A DNA stretch of 64,000 nt from Lepidostoma basale. Taxonomy: Eukaryota; Arthropoda; Insecta; Trichoptera; Lepidostomatidae. This document shows positions 25,901 to 32,899 of the stretch, in pieces (position 1 is the stretch's first letter; each line of letters starts with the position of its first letter). The stretch is taken from NCBI GenBank assembly GCA_022606425.2, contig JAHDVF020001050.1, forward strand, positions 620,001-684,000, read 5' to 3'. Under the pieces are notes generated by a model. It searched no databases and had not been told where the DNA came from. It saw only the letters and a program-made list of their open reading frames with translations. The position numbers and the translations under genes are program-made.

Positions 25901-27855
25901 TACGAGGTATGTTCAAAAAGTATCGCGAATTTTGAATTTCCGCCGGTTACGTATATTCGATTTTTGATTTTTTTGTGGCGTTATGTTGGTACTCATGTCT
26001 CTCACTTATGCCGATAAGTTCGACCAGTTTGAATGTTCAGTTAATTTTTGAGAGCCACTTTGCTTGCACGTGTTTTGGCTCGTCTTCGATTTTTGCCCAC
26101 TCCAAAAAAATGGATCAAAGAATCTGTATCAAATTTTGAGTGAAAAACAAAATTAAGTCCCCGGACGCATTCCGAATGTTGACTGTGGCATATGGTGAAG
26201 CTATCTTGGACCAAAGCAACGTTTATCGGTGGTACAAAATGTTCTCAGAGGACCGAGAAGATGTGAACGAAAAAGAGCCTGCCGGACGCCCGAGCACGTC
26301 AACAACAGACGAAAACATTGATGAAGTGAATAACATAGTATTGGCCAATCGTCGAATCACCGCTAGAGAAGTTGCTGAGGACTTAAACATATCGCTTGGC
26401 TCGTGCCATTCGATTTTTACCAATGATTTGGGCATGAGATCGGTCGCCGCGAAATTCGTACCAAAATTGCTCAATTTCGCATCTGCTTGTGCGCGAATTT
26501 TTGGCCAAAACAACACACCAATAATGCCGCAGCCACCGTATTCCCCAGATCTGACCCCCTGTGACTTTTTCTTGTTCCCGAAACTGAAGAGGCCCATGAA
26601 AGGACGACGCTAGGCTACGATTGAGGAGATAAAGACGGCATCGAAGGAGGAGCTGAACAAGATCACAAAAAATGATTTTTTGGGGTGCTTCGAGGATTGA
26701 AAAAAACGTTGGCACAAGTGTATAATATCTGGTTGGGATTACTTTGAAGGGGACAAAATAGAAATTCATGAATATATAAATAATTTTTTGAAAAAAACGG
26801 ACCTCGTATATCTATAGATTTTCTCGACCGACGTTTCGTAAATCATTGCAGTCTCCATCTTCTGGATAGTTATAATTGTATGGTGGGTAATGAATGCTTA
26901 ACTCTACACTGTGCCGTATCACCGGCAATGTGAGAGTGAAAAAGAAACATCCGCTATTTTTGTCTCTGAGCTAGTTACACATGGACGGCAGCGGCAATTT
27001 GTGTCATTCCTGGGCTATATATCACTCTCAGACTGTGATGGCAAGCGGATTATGTTGCCTGTAACCCAGGATACCACACAAACGAAGGCAGTCATCCTTA
27101 TAAATGTTATCAGGTTATCTTCACTAACAAGACCAATCAAATCGAATCAATTTATTTTCACAAAGACGTGCCTGATGGTCCCTTGGTCAGCCTAGTAACG
27201 AGGACTCGAAATTGAAGTGATGCCCAGTGTACATGAAGTGTCTGGTGAGGGCAGATTTGCTGGGATAACTGAGTCTGTGAGCACTTTCATGTTCACAAAC
27301 ACATATTGTTTGCCCCATGTAAGCTCTTTTGCATTCTAGGCAGTCTAAAATTAGATATGAACCTCTCTTATACACGTAACTACCCTGAAGATAGAGACTG
27401 AAACGATCTCCGAAACGTCGGTCGAGAAAGACAAGTTACACGGATATATCTAAGATCCCATAAAAATATATATTGATTTAATCTAGCTGGAAACCCCAGT
27501 GCCCTCTCTGTAGTTTAGTCTACTGCAGTTTATTGCACACACCTTTTGGCTTCCCGGGCTGCTGAATACCTCCAGCAACAAATCCAATAGGAGTAGTGTA
27601 GTCCTTCTGTTTTTTTCCTTTGACTTTCTTCTTGACGCGCTCCGTGTCTTCGTCAGAATCATCTGCCCACATTCCTTAAAAAAAAAAAAACATAATTAAA
27701 TAACTAAATACTTTACCATTTTGCACTGAATTATTAAGTGTATATTTACCATAAATTTGTTGTTCTTTTGTGGGACGCCTCGATCTATTGATATTAAATT
27801 CATTCTGAATGTCAAAATCAGTCACTTCAAATTTTTCTACTTCGTCGTCCGACAT
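10683..27855 (-). CDS. TFIP11: TFIP11/STIP G-patch splicing factor, complete 13-exon gene
   Basis: Thirteen exons on the minus strand join in phase into about 782 residues (human TFIP11, from memory, is about 837). CDS exons in transcript order: 27855-27750, 27674-27543, 25178-24967, 22971-22861, 22182-21989, 20793-20610, 19548-19345, 18725-18502, 17856-17660, 17080-16862, 15131-14968, 12276-12121, 10928-10683. Every junction has a GT donor and AG acceptor and the phases match throughout. Layout: acidic TIP_N-type N-terminus (1-80), G-patch (about 132-187), low-complexity linker, GCFC-type helical middle (about 380-650), Pro/Thr-rich spacer, conserved C-terminal domain (702-782). Family role: nuclear factor that recruits and stimulates the DHX15/Prp43 helicase to take apart the lariat spliceosome; the Drosophila orthologue is Septin-interacting protein 1. 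The family match rests on recognised motifs, not on a search. No break seen in the coding sequence. Introns hold three mariners and many LINE fragments. Confidence 0.95.
11046..11255 (+). repeat. unknown ~210 bp repeat, copy 2
   Basis: Same sequence order as copy 1 (CGCACACTTCGCCTGCCCCTTG, GCGTACGTGATACGGG) but the right hairpin arm is degraded. In TFIP11 intron 12. Confidence 0.8.
11380..11620 (-). mobile_element. LINE 3' end fragment
   Basis: GTCGTCCATTGTTGGACATA is the complement of the TATGTCCAACAATGGACG-type end seen in many RTE/CR1 LINEs. Coding blocks are too decayed to name. Confidence 0.5.
12121..12276 (-). CDS. TFIP11: TFIP11 exon 12
   Basis: 52 codons, phase 0 to 0, opening [13 protein letters not shown] and containing [11 protein letters not shown] (NEALDIMNRAV in vertebrates). 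Then a Pro/Thr repeat tract ([13 protein letters not shown]) that looks lineage-specific. The shared motif fixes the frame. Confidence 0.92.
12375..13655 (+). mobile_element. mariner element, copy 1 of a second family
   Basis: 1281 bp with terminal repeats opening GGTCCTTACATATGAAA, one mismatch between ends within the first 26 bases, and TA at each side. It lies in intron 11 of TFIP11, antisense to the gene. A close copy is at 32993-34316. The family differs from that at 23410. Confidence 0.94.
12561..13580 (+). pseudogene. mariner transposase, one nonsense codon
   Basis: Continuous frame from ATG at 12561 to TAA at 13578-13580 except for one TGA at 13134-13136, where the sister copy has CGG. 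D,D34D motifs are present: [20 protein letters not shown] and [13 protein letters not shown], 34 residues between the last two Asp. The residue before the first Asp is Cys where most mariners have Gly, in both copies; the Trp after it is Cys only here. Confidence 0.92.
13681..14250 (-). mobile_element. LINE family X fragment
   Basis: Reverse complement of family X from its tail (ACAACAACAACAAACC) through the WHDQINQLL, FGHMER and GVLVPTLMY blocks; many indels. It lies in TFIP11 intron 11, beside the mariner. Confidence 0.75.
14745..14935 (+). mobile_element. LINE 3' end
   Basis: GGCCTACTCAAGGGTGATAG and GGGGAGACCTGACAGGACAC followed by an (AAG)n-like tail; the GACCTGACAGG motif also ends the fragment at 21385-21410. 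Just downstream of TFIP11 exon 11 on the genomic plus strand. Confidence 0.5.
14968..15131 (-). CDS. TFIP11: TFIP11 exon 11
   Basis: 54 codons, phase 0 at the end. [13 protein letters not shown] and a YSMWK end resemble FFPKWLQVLCSWL and YLGWK. The other minus-strand frame running through this exon is a shadow. Confidence 0.93.
15172..15322 (+). mobile_element. SINE fragment, same family
   Basis: Starts within the head at AAAGGTCCCGGGTT, keeps the body and the CACATGTCATGAGAATTAA end. It lies directly upstream of TFIP11 exon 11. Confidence 0.7.
16130..16712 (+). mobile_element. LINE family Y fragments
   Basis: The plus strand from about 16350 encodes [20 protein letters not shown] and [16 protein letters not shown] and ends with AATAAACTGA and (TTTGA)n at 16688-16712. 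The preceding 16140-16350 resembles the complement of a family Y 3' UTR, so the two parts may be inverted copies. Confidence 0.65.
16862..17080 (-). CDS. TFIP11: TFIP11 exon 10 (GCFC domain)
   Basis: 72 whole codons. Contains [18 protein letters not shown] and [13 protein letters not shown], matching the W-HPSDSSAKLILQPW and IVPKLGMCL blocks. The donor is CATTG|GTGAGT, close to consensus. Confidence 0.95.
17108..17610 (-). mobile_element. LINE family X fragment
   Basis: Begins with AACTAACTAACTAACT at the tail side and extends about 500 bp into the family X coding end, ending beyond the complement of the [11 protein letters not shown] block. It abuts TFIP11 exon 10 by 28 bp and exon 9 by 50 bp. 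Confidence 0.78.
17660..17856 (-). CDS. TFIP11: TFIP11 exon 9 (GCFC domain)
   Basis: 65 whole codons between split codons. Ends in [17 protein letters not shown], the clear counterpart of DTVPIHSWIHPWLPLM in vertebrate TFIP11. Very GC-rich compared with flanking introns. Confidence 0.95.
17968..18148 (-). mobile_element. tRNA-derived SINE, same family
   Basis: Nearly full-length in reverse complement: tail side ATTGATTCCCATGACATGTG, body GTGAATTCTT..CTGACCAAAGACAG, head complement with TTGAACCCGAGCCCTTC and CCACTCGGCCACGAAGGTC. Confidence 0.78.
18502..18725 (-). CDS. TFIP11: TFIP11 exon 8 (GCFC domain)
   Basis: 74 codons plus two bases. [14 protein letters not shown] leads into an Ala/Leu/Gly-rich segment, then [20 protein letters not shown], matching the W-PL-x-W pattern in the GCFC region. 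The donor is ACA|GTAAGAG, so the apparent Q at the end of the open frame is intronic. Confidence 0.91.
19345..19548 (-). CDS. TFIP11: TFIP11 exon 7 (charged helix)
   Basis: 68 codons, phase 0 to 0. Highly charged, helix-forming sequence rich in E and R, corresponding to the coiled segment before the GCFC domain of TFIP11. It ends [12 protein letters not shown], like LDECARIFETLQ in the vertebrate protein. Confidence 0.93.
19605..19695 (-). repeat. motif C1
   Basis: Minus strand: CCGAUGAUGA, AGGU-AAA-ACCU hairpin, CCGAAAC, AU, GUC, GAGAAA (19675-19635). In TFIP11 intron 6. Confidence 0.4.
20105..20440 (+). mobile_element. RTE-like LINE scraps
   Basis: [13 protein letters not shown] near 20130 and [15 protein letters not shown] near 20367-20415 are the start and end of an RTE closing segment with the middle missing. 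The last piece is partly duplicated (GGATAGGGGGCAGTGGCGTA at 20255 and 20370). Tail (AAGT)n. Confidence 0.65.
20610..20793 (-). CDS. TFIP11: TFIP11 exon 6
   Basis: One base plus 61 codons, phase 0 at the end. Contains [20 protein letters not shown], aligning with the VKVIDMTGREQKV block of vertebrate TFIP11, then a helix ending NLLVNICEQ. An upstream in-frame ATG inside the intron side is not needed, because the acceptor GGTGCAG|T restores the phase. Confidence 0.92.
20822..21600 (-). mobile_element. LINE fragments incl. family Y, TFIP11 intron
   Basis: 20822-20940 repeats the 16125-16225 sequence (TTTAGGCGACTCATTTGGAC). 21410-21600 is family Y in reverse complement (complement of the [18 protein letters not shown] frame). 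21050-21410 is GC-richer and resembles a LINE 3' UTR (GGGAAACCACTCTGG, GGGGGGACCTGACAGGGC, a motif also at 14880-14915). Confidence 0.5.
21989..22182 (-). CDS. TFIP11: TFIP11 exon 5
   Basis: 64 codons plus two bases. Lys-rich start, a Gly/Glu low-complexity run, then [20 protein letters not shown], the equivalent of the W-K-YSYKTVEEL segment after the G-patch. The acceptor is TGGCAG and the donor ACAG|GTCAGT. Confidence 0.92.
22377..22583 (+). repeat. unknown ~210 bp repeat, copy 3
   Basis: Keeps the hairpin with one mismatch (CGTATCACGCACG on the right). In TFIP11 intron 4. Confidence 0.8.
22861..22971 (-). CDS. TFIP11: TFIP11 exon 4 (G-patch core)
   Basis: Exactly 37 codons in phase 0, opening [15 protein letters not shown] and closing [10 protein letters not shown]. 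This is the glycine-rich core that defines the G-patch and contacts DEAH helicases in characterised family members. Confidence 0.97.
23410..24731 (-). mobile_element. mariner element, apparently intact
   Basis: A 1322-bp element with 31-bp terminal inverted repeats that are identical at both ends, opening CGAGGTCTGTTCAAAAAG. It is flanked by TA on both sides (23408-23409 and 24732-24733), the mariner target duplication. It sits in intron 3 of TFIP11, same strand as the gene, and encodes an uninterrupted transposase. A deleted relative lies at 25903-26806 in the next intron upstream. Confidence 0.95.
23464..24525 (-). CDS. mariner transposase, intact D,D34D
   Basis: 353 codons from the ATG of MDQRICIKF to a stop at 23464. 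The open frame extends 15 codons further upstream, but that part is not conserved in mariners. Two N-terminal helix-turn-helix units bind the terminal repeats (around [10 protein letters not shown] and [10 protein letters not shown]). The catalytic triad is visible: [18 protein letters not shown] and [11 protein letters not shown], with 34 residues between the last two Asp, the classical mariner D,D34D signature. Length is as expected for the family. No stop, frameshift or lost catalytic residue was found, so it could be functional; whether it is expressed cannot be seen. Confidence 0.93.
   Translation of the reverse strand: MDQRICIKFCVKNKIKCADAFRMLTVAYGEATLDQSNVYRWYKMFSEGREDMNDEERAGRPSTSTTDENIDKVKKIVLANRRITVREVAEDLNISIGSCHSILTNDLGMSRVAAKFVPKLLNFDQKQHRVNIAQEMLDSVRDDPNVLQRVITGDESWVYGYDVETKAQSSQWKLPHEPRPKKARQVRSNVKVLLTVFFDCRGVVHHEFLPQGSTVNKEYYLQVMRNLREAIRQKRPDLWKNKNWLLHHDNAPAHTSLLVREYLAKNNTVMVPQPPYSPDLAPCDFFLFPKLKRPMKGRRYATIEEIKTASKEELNKITKNDFFKCFEDWKKRWHKCIISEGNYFEGDKIDIHE
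24967..25178 (-). CDS. TFIP11: TFIP11 exon 3 (start of G-patch)
   Basis: Seventy codons after the split glycine. An acidic stretch with SSSEEEA is followed by a GC-rich Gly/Ala/Arg segment. It ends in [18 protein letters not shown], the first half of the G-patch. Acceptor is TTCACAG and donor is CTGCAG|GTTATT. Confidence 0.94.
25205..25740 (-). mobile_element. LINE family X fragment
   Basis: Reverse-complement family X 3' end immediately upstream of TFIP11 exon 3, starting 27 bp from the splice acceptor. Degenerate in several places. Confidence 0.75.
25903..26806 (+). mobile_element. mariner element with internal deletion
   Basis: A 904-bp relative of the 23410-24731 element in opposite orientation, with TA on both sides and recognisable ends, though the right repeat is degraded. 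About 400 bp of the middle are missing: the reading frame passes from FVPKLLNFA straight to ARIFGQNN near 26480, removing the first two catalytic Asp. Also an in-frame TGA near 26140 and a TAG at 26612. Non-autonomous, possibly mobilisable in trans in the past. Confidence 0.92.
26110..26760 (+). pseudogene. deleted mariner transposase remnant
   Basis: Reading from ATG at 26110, the frame has a stop after about 10 codons, then a 157-codon open run with both helix-turn-helix regions. After the deletion it retains [17 protein letters not shown] and ends at a TAG in place of a Tyr codon. Two of three catalytic Asp are lost. Confidence 0.9.
26811..27470. mobile_element. Penelope-like element remnant with two motif-B units
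   Basis: A motif-B unit on the minus strand (26864-26822) and another on the plus strand (27384-27419: CUGAAGA, hairpin arm UAGAGA / UCUCC, GAAACGUC) enclose a 62-codon minus-strand frame at 27187-27375. That frame reads [47 protein letters not shown], the pattern of a degraded GIY-YIG endonuclease of Penelope-like retroelements. No reverse transcriptase is left. In TFIP11 intron 2. Confidence 0.6.
27543..27674 (-). CDS. TFIP11: TFIP11 exon 2
   Basis: Begins after a T-rich tract ending TTTAAG. It encodes [11 protein letters not shown], a lysine-rich run that may serve as nuclear localisation signal, and [12 protein letters not shown], the counterpart of the DYSAPVNF block in vertebrate TFIP11. 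It enters with 2 bases and leaves with 1 base of split codons. Confidence 0.93.
27750..27855 (-). CDS. TFIP11: TFIP11 exon 1 (start codon)
   Basis: ATG at 27855, 35 codons plus one base. The acidic opening with [13 protein letters not shown] matches the TIP_N motif at the start of TFIP11 proteins. The donor is TATG|GTAAATA. The context before the ATG is CAGCTGAAA, and no upstream in-frame alternative looks better. The 5' UTR and transcription start are not defined by the sequence. Confidence 0.93.
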
Positions 27856-28439
27856 TTTCAGCTGGAATAGACAGGTTGGCAGATAAGAGATTGCCAATAT
27901 TTTAAATTGTAAAAATGCTCATTTATTTCAGTGAAATCATTTTATAAATGATATTGTTAGGGCACATTAAAACTAAAATATAACCTATAAGCGGTTATCT
28001 GTCAAAACACCGAACAATAACGAAACCATAGAAAAGAACTAAATTCAAAATAGAAAATCTACCATAGAAAAACCTATTTAAAATATTCGTTGTACAAACG
28101 CGCCTAATTTAAACGAGTAATTTTAATATTTGACATCGAGGGAATGGAAAAATGAAATAGAAGCGAACTTTTTATAGCTTATATTTCTTTTAGCAATAAT
28201 TATAATAATGTTTGATTCGTTGCTAAATACGTGAGAGTGTGGACATCGGTGAACATTTAGTATTTTAGAGTATAATTGACGCTTATGTACACCAATTAGT
28301 ATGTTGTGAATCTGTCGTGAGGAAAATGGGTTATTAAAACGTAAAAAATGCGTTTTAATAAACTTTCAAGAAATATTTATTAAATCTTAAACAATCACAT
28401 GATACTTTTCATAAATATTTGTAAAAAGGACCGTTTCTA

Positions 28440-28600
28440 TATGTTCTACTATATTTTATGGGAGAGACGTGTATTGCCTTGCTAGTGCATTACAAAAGGT
28501 TTGATGTAACGTAAAAAACATTGATGATGTCCTAGCAGGCGAAACAAGTCACGCCCAAAAAATATAATAAAACTTATTATTTTAGAAAGTTATTATTTTA
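28440..28600 (+). ncRNA. hammerhead-like motif D, divergent unit
   Basis: UUGAUGA at about 28524, hairpin-like UGUCCUAGCAGGC, GAAAC, AA, GUC, ACGC. A possible head-to-head partner on the minus strand reads AAUGCACUAGCAAGGC at 28493-28478. It lies in the intergenic spacer between TFIP11 and GDA. Confidence 0.4.
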
Positions 28601-29254
28601 ATGTTGATCTTTTCATTTCACATGTTATTTAAACGGTATATCAACTTATTAATTAAAAGCGATTCTGTTGTTCCTAACAGTCATTGCTTATTTTTTTTTT
28701 CCTAAAATAAAATGAGAATTTTCCAGGTAAACATATGTAAATAATGTATACTAATGGAGCGAGTGCCCTCTCGCATGCCTACTCCCGAACGATTCATTCA
28801 ATATACAAAACCTTATACAATCAACACGTTTTCTGTTGACTCACATAGGAGCCCGTCGTAAGTCAACAAAGCTTCATATATTGGTGACTTCAGGCCGGAC
28901 TCGCCCGAATTGAATTCCAGGCATTCTCGGTGGGACATCCACCGTCATACGCCGACAAAGCATCCTATACTTAAATATCTAAGAAAGTGGTAGTTATATT
29001 AATTTTTAAAAAAAAGCTGACTCAGCGAACTTCGTACCGCATAGGAATCAATAAATGTTGTGTTAACTTATTAGTTGACTTAAATTCAGTTATTTATTAA
29101 GTTAAAATAAATACTCAAAATTAATAAAGTTCAATAAATGTGCAAAAATCAAAATGAAAAGTATTTTAATTACATTGATATGAATATGCTTTATTGAAGC
29201 GAATCGAAATGATTCGCTTAGCATTGTTGCACTACTTTCTATAAAAAAAAAACT

Positions 29255-29420
29255 ATTATATTTGCTGGACGGGATGCACTCGGGTCGATTTTTTCCGATA
29301 TTTAAATACTTATTCTGCTATTTGGTACGGAGACAAATCTAACAAATCAAATATCATAAAAATCGGTCCAGCCGTTCTTGAGTTATAAATGCTGTAACTA
29401 ACACGACTTTGTTTTATATA
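29255..29420. repeat. dispersed insect-type repeat
   Basis: AAAATCGGTCCAGCCGTTCT followed by TGAGTTATAA and ACACGACTTTG is a phrase common in insect interspersed repeats. Class not assigned. The rest of the 28.6-30.8 kb spacer holds nothing I can name; the promoters of TFIP11 and GDA must lie within 27.86-30.80 kb. Confidence 0.45.
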
Positions 29421-30795
29421 CGAAGTATGTAGATGATAATATATTTACTTCTTATAACATCCTTGTCTCTGATTGGATACATGTGTAAACCCATTCATTT
29501 CCTTAAATGAATATTTACACATTAATTACGTTTATACATATACGTATACCATATAGGTAGACATACGTAATACGGACATGTGTGTTGTGGAATGCAGTTC
29601 GGTAGCATACCGAACGTATTTAAAGCTATTAAAAAAAAACTCGCCGACGGACGACTTCGGTTATCACCTTCACTAAAGCTAAACTTAGTCTTATAATTCT
29701 GCGTGGTTTTTATTTAGGACGGAAACAATCATATCATAAAAAAAAACCTTTAATATTACTGTTAAAATAGGAGGTAACAGTGAGGTCTTTTCATAATAGT
29801 GAACTGACATTATTAGTCGAATCAAGTTCATGATCAGACTCATTTAGACTGAATTACAAGCTAATCGCTCTGTTCCATAAACATTGCGATTTGGAGGGGT
29901 TTGATTCTCGATCTACGATCCAACCCTTTACTTATTTATCCACTGCAGAATCGGACAGTAAATAATTAAACAACAACATCGCCATTTAAATCAAGTCAAG
30001 TTGAAACTAATATGGTAGCTAAAATCGTTAATACATCATTCAGCAAACGAGATAAATACCTAACAAAAATTTCACCCATTAAAATATGCAATCGCCGTGA
30101 AAAACGTTTTTTTTTTAGTATATTGTGAATGTTAAGCGGAATCACACTACCGCGGAAAGTATCGCTATTTTATGAACAGCGTGTGTAATGCCACGGTTAT
30201 GCAATTTGCATAAATTGAAAAGTTGTATGACATCCACAATGATTTGTATAAATAACTGCATATTGTTATTAAATATTGAAGATGGTATACGAGTATGTCA
30301 TGTTACTTTGAGGCAGTAATATCATAAAACTGATTATTAATTTTGACAGTTGACAGTTTACCATCCCGCCACAATCACGATAAAGTTATAATAAACCGAT
30401 ATCACAGAGTGGGGTCTACGCAAAATTATAATACTTTTACGTATCGACAATATCATGCGGAGATAGCCACATAAATGGTGATAAATTTTTGTCAGTTTCT
30501 CAATCGCCGTTTGCCGCTTAACCACCGAGGATCGGTTTTCTAGATTCCAAATTCCAACTAAATTTTGAACGCAGTCGCAATCGTTTCCGACGCGCTGTAC
30601 GGTTGTGAAGTGTGCTAGGGCTAGGCGCATGCACAGTGTTTTGATCAACTTTAACCACGCAGTGGAGTGATTGTTTCACTAAACCTTACTGAAAAAAATA
30701 AACACGTGAACTATAAGATATTTCCGTCACATAAACGGACGTCGACAAATACGCACTAGTATTAGACGTTGCGCAGTTTTGACAAATATTTTCAA

Positions 30796-30909
30796 ATGGA
30801 AAAAGTTAACGCGGATTCGGCTATTATTTTTATAGGAAATTTCGTTCATTGTAACTCTGACACAACGTTAAATGCCTTCGACGGGCATGTCGTGGTGGAA
30901 GACGGGAGG
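30796..30909 (+). CDS. GDA: GDA exon 1 (start codon)
   Basis: 38 codons from ATG at 30796, phase 0. Ends HVVVEDGR before the near-consensus donor GTGAGT. Contains the short beta-strand opening IIFIGNFVHCNSD, as in other guanine deaminases. A UUG 27 bases upstream is in frame but not a plausible start. Confidence 0.93.
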
Positions 30910-32868
30910 GTGAGTAATCTGACATCTATTTCAAACCAAATTCGCTTTTAATTTGACATCTGTTTCATGTTTCGGCGGGAAACTTTGAATTTAAAGACGC
31001 GTAGTTTGAATCAAACAGAAAAAATAAGTTTTTATGTTCGTTTAAAGCGATTGATTGAAACATCAGTACATATATATTTAAGTGATTTAAAAACTTTATT
31101 ATTTTACATGTACATGCAATCTTTCTTATTTATATCATATTAAAAATGCATACACATTATTCAAAATATATTTTATCAATTTTAATTAAAATACTTATTT
31201 ACCTACATTTAAAAATAATAATTGTCACCTATTTAAGAATTGTGTACCAATAATAATCTCATAAGAATATTTCACAAGTATAGCAATGACTAAAATTATT
31301 CTCAGGGATTCGGGTACAATACGTATTTTTTTTAATGATTTGTTTTTATGATATCACAGAATGATTAAAAGTGTGTATTATATTAACCAAATAATATAAT
31401 ATACGACTGTTATAAATGAAAGCAATGAAGTGAACAAAATGTAAGCAAAATTGGAGCGATCTGTTAATATAATAATAACATATACAATCGGCCAACAGGT
31501 TGTCAGATTCAACAGCTGGTCGGCCCACATGTACACACACACCAGCACAGCACGCACTTTGCGGCGTTAGGTACCTACACATCACTTGTGTACATAAACA
31601 TGCGAATGGAAATGATAAGTTACAATTATTAGTACTTGTATAAAATATAACCATAGATAGTTCGTGGTGTCAATCAAATCTTTTCCCGGGTCGCTTAATT
31701 CATTAAATAAGCTCATGTTATACTTTAGTTCTCAAATTCATTTCCACCTGTATTCTTACGAGTTTTTGATAACCTATCCACAATCCCTATAATTTATTGA
31801 AAAAGCTTTATTTTACAAATATAATCCAGTTATTGTTTTACTTTTATTTACTGCTCACAGCTTCTTACTGGATTCTTATCAGATACGCCATTTTTTATAA
31901 CATAAAAATATTTATTTATCGTTTATTAATAACATTTGAAATGTATACATTTGTTCCTTATGCAGTGTTCCAATTTTAGATGTCACATCGAATGCAACTG
32001 TTTGTTATATGTGAAAAATTGCACAAGTTCGATCATCGGCTCCAGAGTTTTTTACATTCATTTATATTTTTTGTTTTATTTATTGCTTGTATTTTCTGAG
32101 ATCTTGGGTATATTAATTTATATTTTTATTCTCTAAGACCAAAGTTTCGGAGATCTTTGCAGACTCCGTCTTCTGAATATTTGAGGATACCACGACACAC
32201 GGATATACCCAACACACAGAGAATATAATTCTACCCATAGTTTAAACCATGAATAACAATTCATGGTTTAAACGTTACTTTTTAAGTGCGTAGATTTTCA
32301 TGGTTGATAAGCAATATGTTTTTTGGGATCTCGGGAATATCCGTGTAACTGTTATTTTTGTTATTTTTGTGTTATTTTTCTCGACCGACGTTTTGGAGAC
32401 CGTTGCAGTCTCCATCTTCAGGGTAGTTATTAACTACTTACTTCAGTAGCTATCTACAGGGTTTTGGAGATCGTCACAGTTGAAACGTCGGTCAAAAGAT
32501 ATACAACCGATGTTATCATCATCAGGTGTTACAATCAACTGAGTTGTCATGACAATTTCAAAAGAAATATAATCAATTACAATACAAGCTCTGCTGGACT
32601 GTCTATAAGGCGTTGCATGGAATGGCACCAGCCTATATAATATATCTGAACTCTGCATCAATGAGAACCTGAATGCTAGACAGTCTACATTGCGATCAGC
32701 TAAGTCTTCTGCGATCGAGAGATTGAGCAGACCTTAAGTGCATTGAGAATCAATCAGAGTTTAGATCGAGACTCAAAACGCTTTTCAAATTATCATTTCC
32801 TGACAGGAAGGGCTGATCGACTTCTTCAGGTGCAGCCCTCATACTAAAAATGTTTATTATTTTTGTTA

Positions 32869-32899
<31 letters not shown>

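Noticed and set aside
30358..30648. 96-codon minus frame just upstream of GDA
   Set aside because: No known motif, no splice support, lies in the spacer where 5' UTR and promoter are expected.
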